A DNA stretch of 64,000 bases from Erythrophleum ivorense. Taxonomy: Eukaryota; Streptophyta; Magnoliopsida; Fabales; Fabaceae. Position 1 is the first letter of the stretch. The number at the start of each line of letters is the position of its first letter. Positions 60,721-64,000 of the stretch are shown in pieces. Where the stretch lies: positions 3,286,001 to 3,350,000 of the forward strand of contig JAIUCV010000083.1 of the NCBI GenBank assembly GCA_026724425.1, written 5' to 3'. The notes under the pieces are model-generated. The model ran no database searches, was not told the origin of the DNA, and worked only from the letters and a program-made list of their open reading frames with translations. Both the position numbers and the translations under genes were made by a program.

Positions 60721-62616
60721 ACAATGTAGAAACATACTTGTAGTGTATGTAATGATCAAGACGGACCCATACTTAGCCAAACACGCATTAGGTTCTCCAC
60801 GGGACTATGAGGAGCAACATGTGTGACATGATTCTCATTCCTTGAGAGGAACATCAAAGCTAGCATCCTGAGAGAAACATAAGTACTAAGGAGTCCCAAT
60901 CGTAGCTCTATGCCTCCACACAATGTAGAAACATACTGGTAGTGTATGTAATGATCAAGACGGATCCACACTTAGCCTAACATGCATTAGGTTCTCCACG
61001 GGACTATGAGGTGCAACATGTGTGACATGATTCTCATTCCTTGAGAGGAACATCAAAGCTACCATCCTGAGAGAAACATAAGTAGTAAGGAGTCCCAATC
61101 GTAGCTCTATGCCTCCACACAATGTAGAAACTTACTTGTAGTGTATGTAATGATCAAGACGGACCCATACTTAGCCAAACATGCATTAGGTTCTCCACGG
61201 GACTGTGAGGAGCAACATGTGTGACATGATTATCATTCCTTGAGAAGAACACCAAAGCTACCATCCTGAGAGAAACATAAGTAGTAAGGAGTCCCAATCG
61301 TAGCTCTATGCCTCCACACAATGTAGAAACATACTTGTAGTGTATGTAATGATCAAGGCGGACCCATACCTAGCCAAACATGCATTAGGTTCTCCACGGG
61401 ACTATGAGGAGCAACATGTGTGACATGATTCTCATTCCTTGAGAGGAACATCAAAGCTACCATCCTGAGAGAAACATAAGTAGTAAGGAGTCCCAATCGT
61501 AGCTCTATGCCTCCACACAATGTAGGAACATACTTGTAGTGTATGTAATGATCAAGACGGACCCATACTTAGCCAAACATGCATTAGGTTCTCCACGGGA
61601 CTATGAGGAGCAACGTGTGTGACATGATTCTCATTCCTTGAGAGGAACATCAAAGCTACCATCCTGAGAGAAACATAAGTACTAAGGAGTCCCAATCGTA
61701 GCTCTATGCCTCCACACAATGTAGAAACATACTTGTAGTGTATGTAATGATCAAGACGGACCCATAGTTAGCCAAACATGCATTAGGTTCTACACGGGAC
61801 TATGAGGAGCAACATGTGTGACATGATTCTCATTCCTTGAGAGGAACATCAAAGCTACCATCCTGAGAGAAACATAAGTAGTAAGGAGTCCCAATCGTAG
61901 CTCTATGCCTCCACACAATGTAGGAACATACTTGTAGTGTATGTAATGATCAAGACGGACCCATACTTAGCCAAACATGCATTAGGTTCTCCACGGGACT
62001 ATGAGGAGCAACATGTGTGACATGATTTTCATTCCTTGAGAGAAACATCAAAGCTACCATCCTGAGAGAAACTTAAGTCGTAAAGAGTCCCAATCGTAGC
62101 TCTATGCCTCCACACAATGTAGAAACATACTTGTAGTGTATGTAATGATCAAGACGGACCCATACTTAGCCAAACACACATTAGGTTCTCCACGGGACTA
62201 TGAGGAGCAACATGTGTGACATGATTCTCATTCCTTGAGAGGAACATCAAAGCAAGCATCCTGAGAGAAACATAAGTAATAAGGAGTCCCAATCGTAGCT
62301 CTATGCCTCCACACAATGTAGAAACATACTTGTAGTGTATGTTATGATCAAGACGGACCCATACTTAGCCTAACATGCATTAGGTTCTCCACGGGACTAT
62401 GAGGAGCAACATGTGTGACATGATTCTAATTCCTTGAGAGGAACATCAAAGCTACCATCCTGAGAGAAACATAAGTAGTAAGGAGTCCCAATCGTAGCTC
62501 TATGCCTCCACACAATGTAGAAACATACTTGTAGTGTATGTAATGATCAAGACGGACCCATACTTAGCCAAACATGCATTAGGTTCTCCACGGGACTATG
62601 AGGAGCAACATGTGAG
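60721..62616 (+). repeat. Higher-order repeat segment in block 3, copy 2
   Basis: Second copy of 58333-60228, differing at few sites (for example TGATTTTCATT near 62027). The segment after 63.3 kb begins another copy at an 11-monomer offset (CAACGTGTGTG at 63800, 2189 bp after 61611), so unit length alternates between 12 and 11 monomers. Confidence 0.75.
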
Positions 62617-64000
62617 ATATGATTCTCATTCCTTGAGAGGAACATCAAAGCTAGCATCCTGAGAGAAACATAAGTAGTAAGGAGTCCCAATCGTAGCTCT
62701 ATGCCTCCACACAATGTAGGAACATACTTGTAGTGTATGTAATGATCAAGACGGACCCATACTTAGCCAAACATGCATTAGGTTCTCCACGGGACTATGA
62801 GGAGCAACATGTGTGACATGATTCTAATTCCTTGAGAGGAACATCAAAGCTACCATCCTCAGAGAAACATAAGTAGTAAGGAGTCCCAATCGTAGCTCTA
62901 TGCCTCCACACAATGTAGAAACATACTTGTAGTGTATGTAATGATCAAGACGGACCCATACTTAGCCAAACACGCATTAGGTTCTCCACGGGACTATGAG
63001 GAGCAACATGTGTGACATGATTCTCATTCCTTGAGAGGAACATCAAAGCTAGCATCCTGAGAGAAACATAAGTACTAAGGAGTCCCAATCGTAGCTCTAT
63101 GCCTCCACACAATGTAGAAACATACTGGTAGTGTATGTAATGATCAAGACGGATCCACACTTAGCCAAACATGCATTAGGTTCTCCACGGGACTATGAGG
63201 AGCAACATGTGTGACATGATTCTCATTCCTTGAGAGGAACATCAAAGCTACCATCCTGAGAGAAACATAAGTAGTAAGGAGTCCCAATCGTAGCTCTATG
63301 CCTCCACACAATGTAGAAACATACTTGTAGTGTATGTAATGATCAAGACGGACCCATACTTAGCCAAACATGCATTAGGTTCTCCACGGGACTGTGAGGA
63401 GCAACATGTGTGACATGATTATCATTCCTTGAGAAGAACACCAAAGCTACCATCCTGAGAGAAACATAAGTAGTAAGGAGTCCCAATCGTAGCTCTATGC
63501 CTCCACACAATGTAGAAACATACTTGTAGTGTATGTAATGATCAAGGCGGACCCATACCTAGCCAAACATGCATTAGGTTCTCCACGGGACTATGAGGAG
63601 CAACATGTGTGACATGATTCTCATTCCTTGAGAGGAACATCAAAGCTACCATCCTGAGAGAAACATAAGTAGTAAGGAGTCCCAATCGTAGCTCTATGCC
63701 TCCACACAATGTAGGAACATACTTGTAGTGTATGTAATGATCAAGACGGACCCATACTTAGCCAAACATGCATTAGGTTCTCCACGGGACTATGAGGAGC
63801 AACGTGTGTGACATGATTCTCATTCCTTGAGAGGAACATCAAAGCTACCATCCTGAGAGAAACATAAGTACTAAGGAGTCCCAATCGTAGCTCTATGCCT
63901 CCACACAATGTAGAAACATACTTGTAGTGTATGTAATGATCAAGACGGACCCATAGTTAGCCAAACATGCATTAGGTTCTACACGAGACTATGAGGAGCA

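Larger units (their letters stand above)
55345..64000 (+). repeat. 199-bp tandem satellite array, block 3 (about 43 monomers, distinct subfamily)
   Basis: Same monomer, orientation and phase as blocks 1 and 2, but with variants rare or absent there: CATACTGGTAGTG, AAAGCAAGCATCC, AAACTTAAGTCG, TTAGCCTAACATG, GTGAGATATGATT, GGGACTGTGAGG with GAAGAACACCAAAG, CATACCTAGCC, CAACGTGTGTG, CATAGTTAGCC and TTCTACACGGG. The CCGG-type monomers of the first 15.6 kb reappear at ~55587 and ~55786. The array runs off the window end. No gene is seen. Confidence 0.96.

Noticed and set aside
1..64000. CRISPR array, given the regular repeat structure
   Set aside because: There are no unique spacers: the whole 199-bp period is repeated. 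No cas genes are present and the retroelements are plant-type.
1..64000. CENP-B box in the monomer
   Set aside because: No stretch fits the TTCG....A..CGGG pattern; the CACGGGAC segment lacks the TTCG half.

Overview
This window looks like plant (angiosperm) centromeric or pericentromeric heterochromatin. No host gene is visible. About 84% of it (1-37813, 42613-49771, 55345-64000) is one head-to-tail tandem satellite with a 199-bp monomer, roughly 270 copies in a single orientation. The plant assignment rests on the two LTR retrotransposons inside the array: a Ty1/copia element with a Met-tRNA-type primer binding site, and an element whose LTR and polypurine tract resemble the Athila/Tat side of plant Ty3/gypsy. 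I do not recognise the satellite. It is not the ~178-bp Arabidopsis or ~176-bp Brassica centromere repeat, so I do not name a species.

Layout. Positions 1 to ~15.5 kb form tandem higher-order repeats (HORs): a 20-monomer unit of 3980 bp, a near-identical copy of 3978 bp, then shorter related units of 11, 13 and 14 monomers. From ~15.5 to 37.8 kb the array is a mosaic of larger and smaller segmental duplications (offsets 5570, 6766, 1194 and 398 bp). Positions 37814-42612 hold a young, coding-less LTR element in + orientation, with two 1431-bp LTRs differing at two bases and the 5-bp target duplication AGGAA. Positions 42613-49771 are satellite again, with a 16-monomer (3184-bp) periodicity. 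Positions 49772-55344 hold a complete Ty1/copia element in - orientation, with 356-bp LTRs that read as identical, target duplication CACAC, PBS, PPT and one intact 1437-codon gag-pol frame. Positions 55345-64000 are satellite of a distinguishable subfamily with 11/12-monomer HORs (2189/2388 bp).

The only convincing protein-coding gene is the copia polyprotein. The copia element looks autonomous. The gypsy-like element has no gag or pol and a damaged primer-binding region, so it would need proteins supplied in trans. Both insertions interrupt a monomer cleanly: removing the element and one target duplication restores an unbroken repeat. The inferred history is therefore satellite expansion and homogenisation first, then two recent insertions.

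The observations most worth a second look are: a perfect match to the plant mitosis-specific activator (MSA) consensus upstream of the copia TATA box; the 74-bp duplication plus T tract where the gypsy-like PBS should be; paired inverted repeats beside the copia PPT; the near-coincident monomer phase of the two insertions; and the nested HOR structure.
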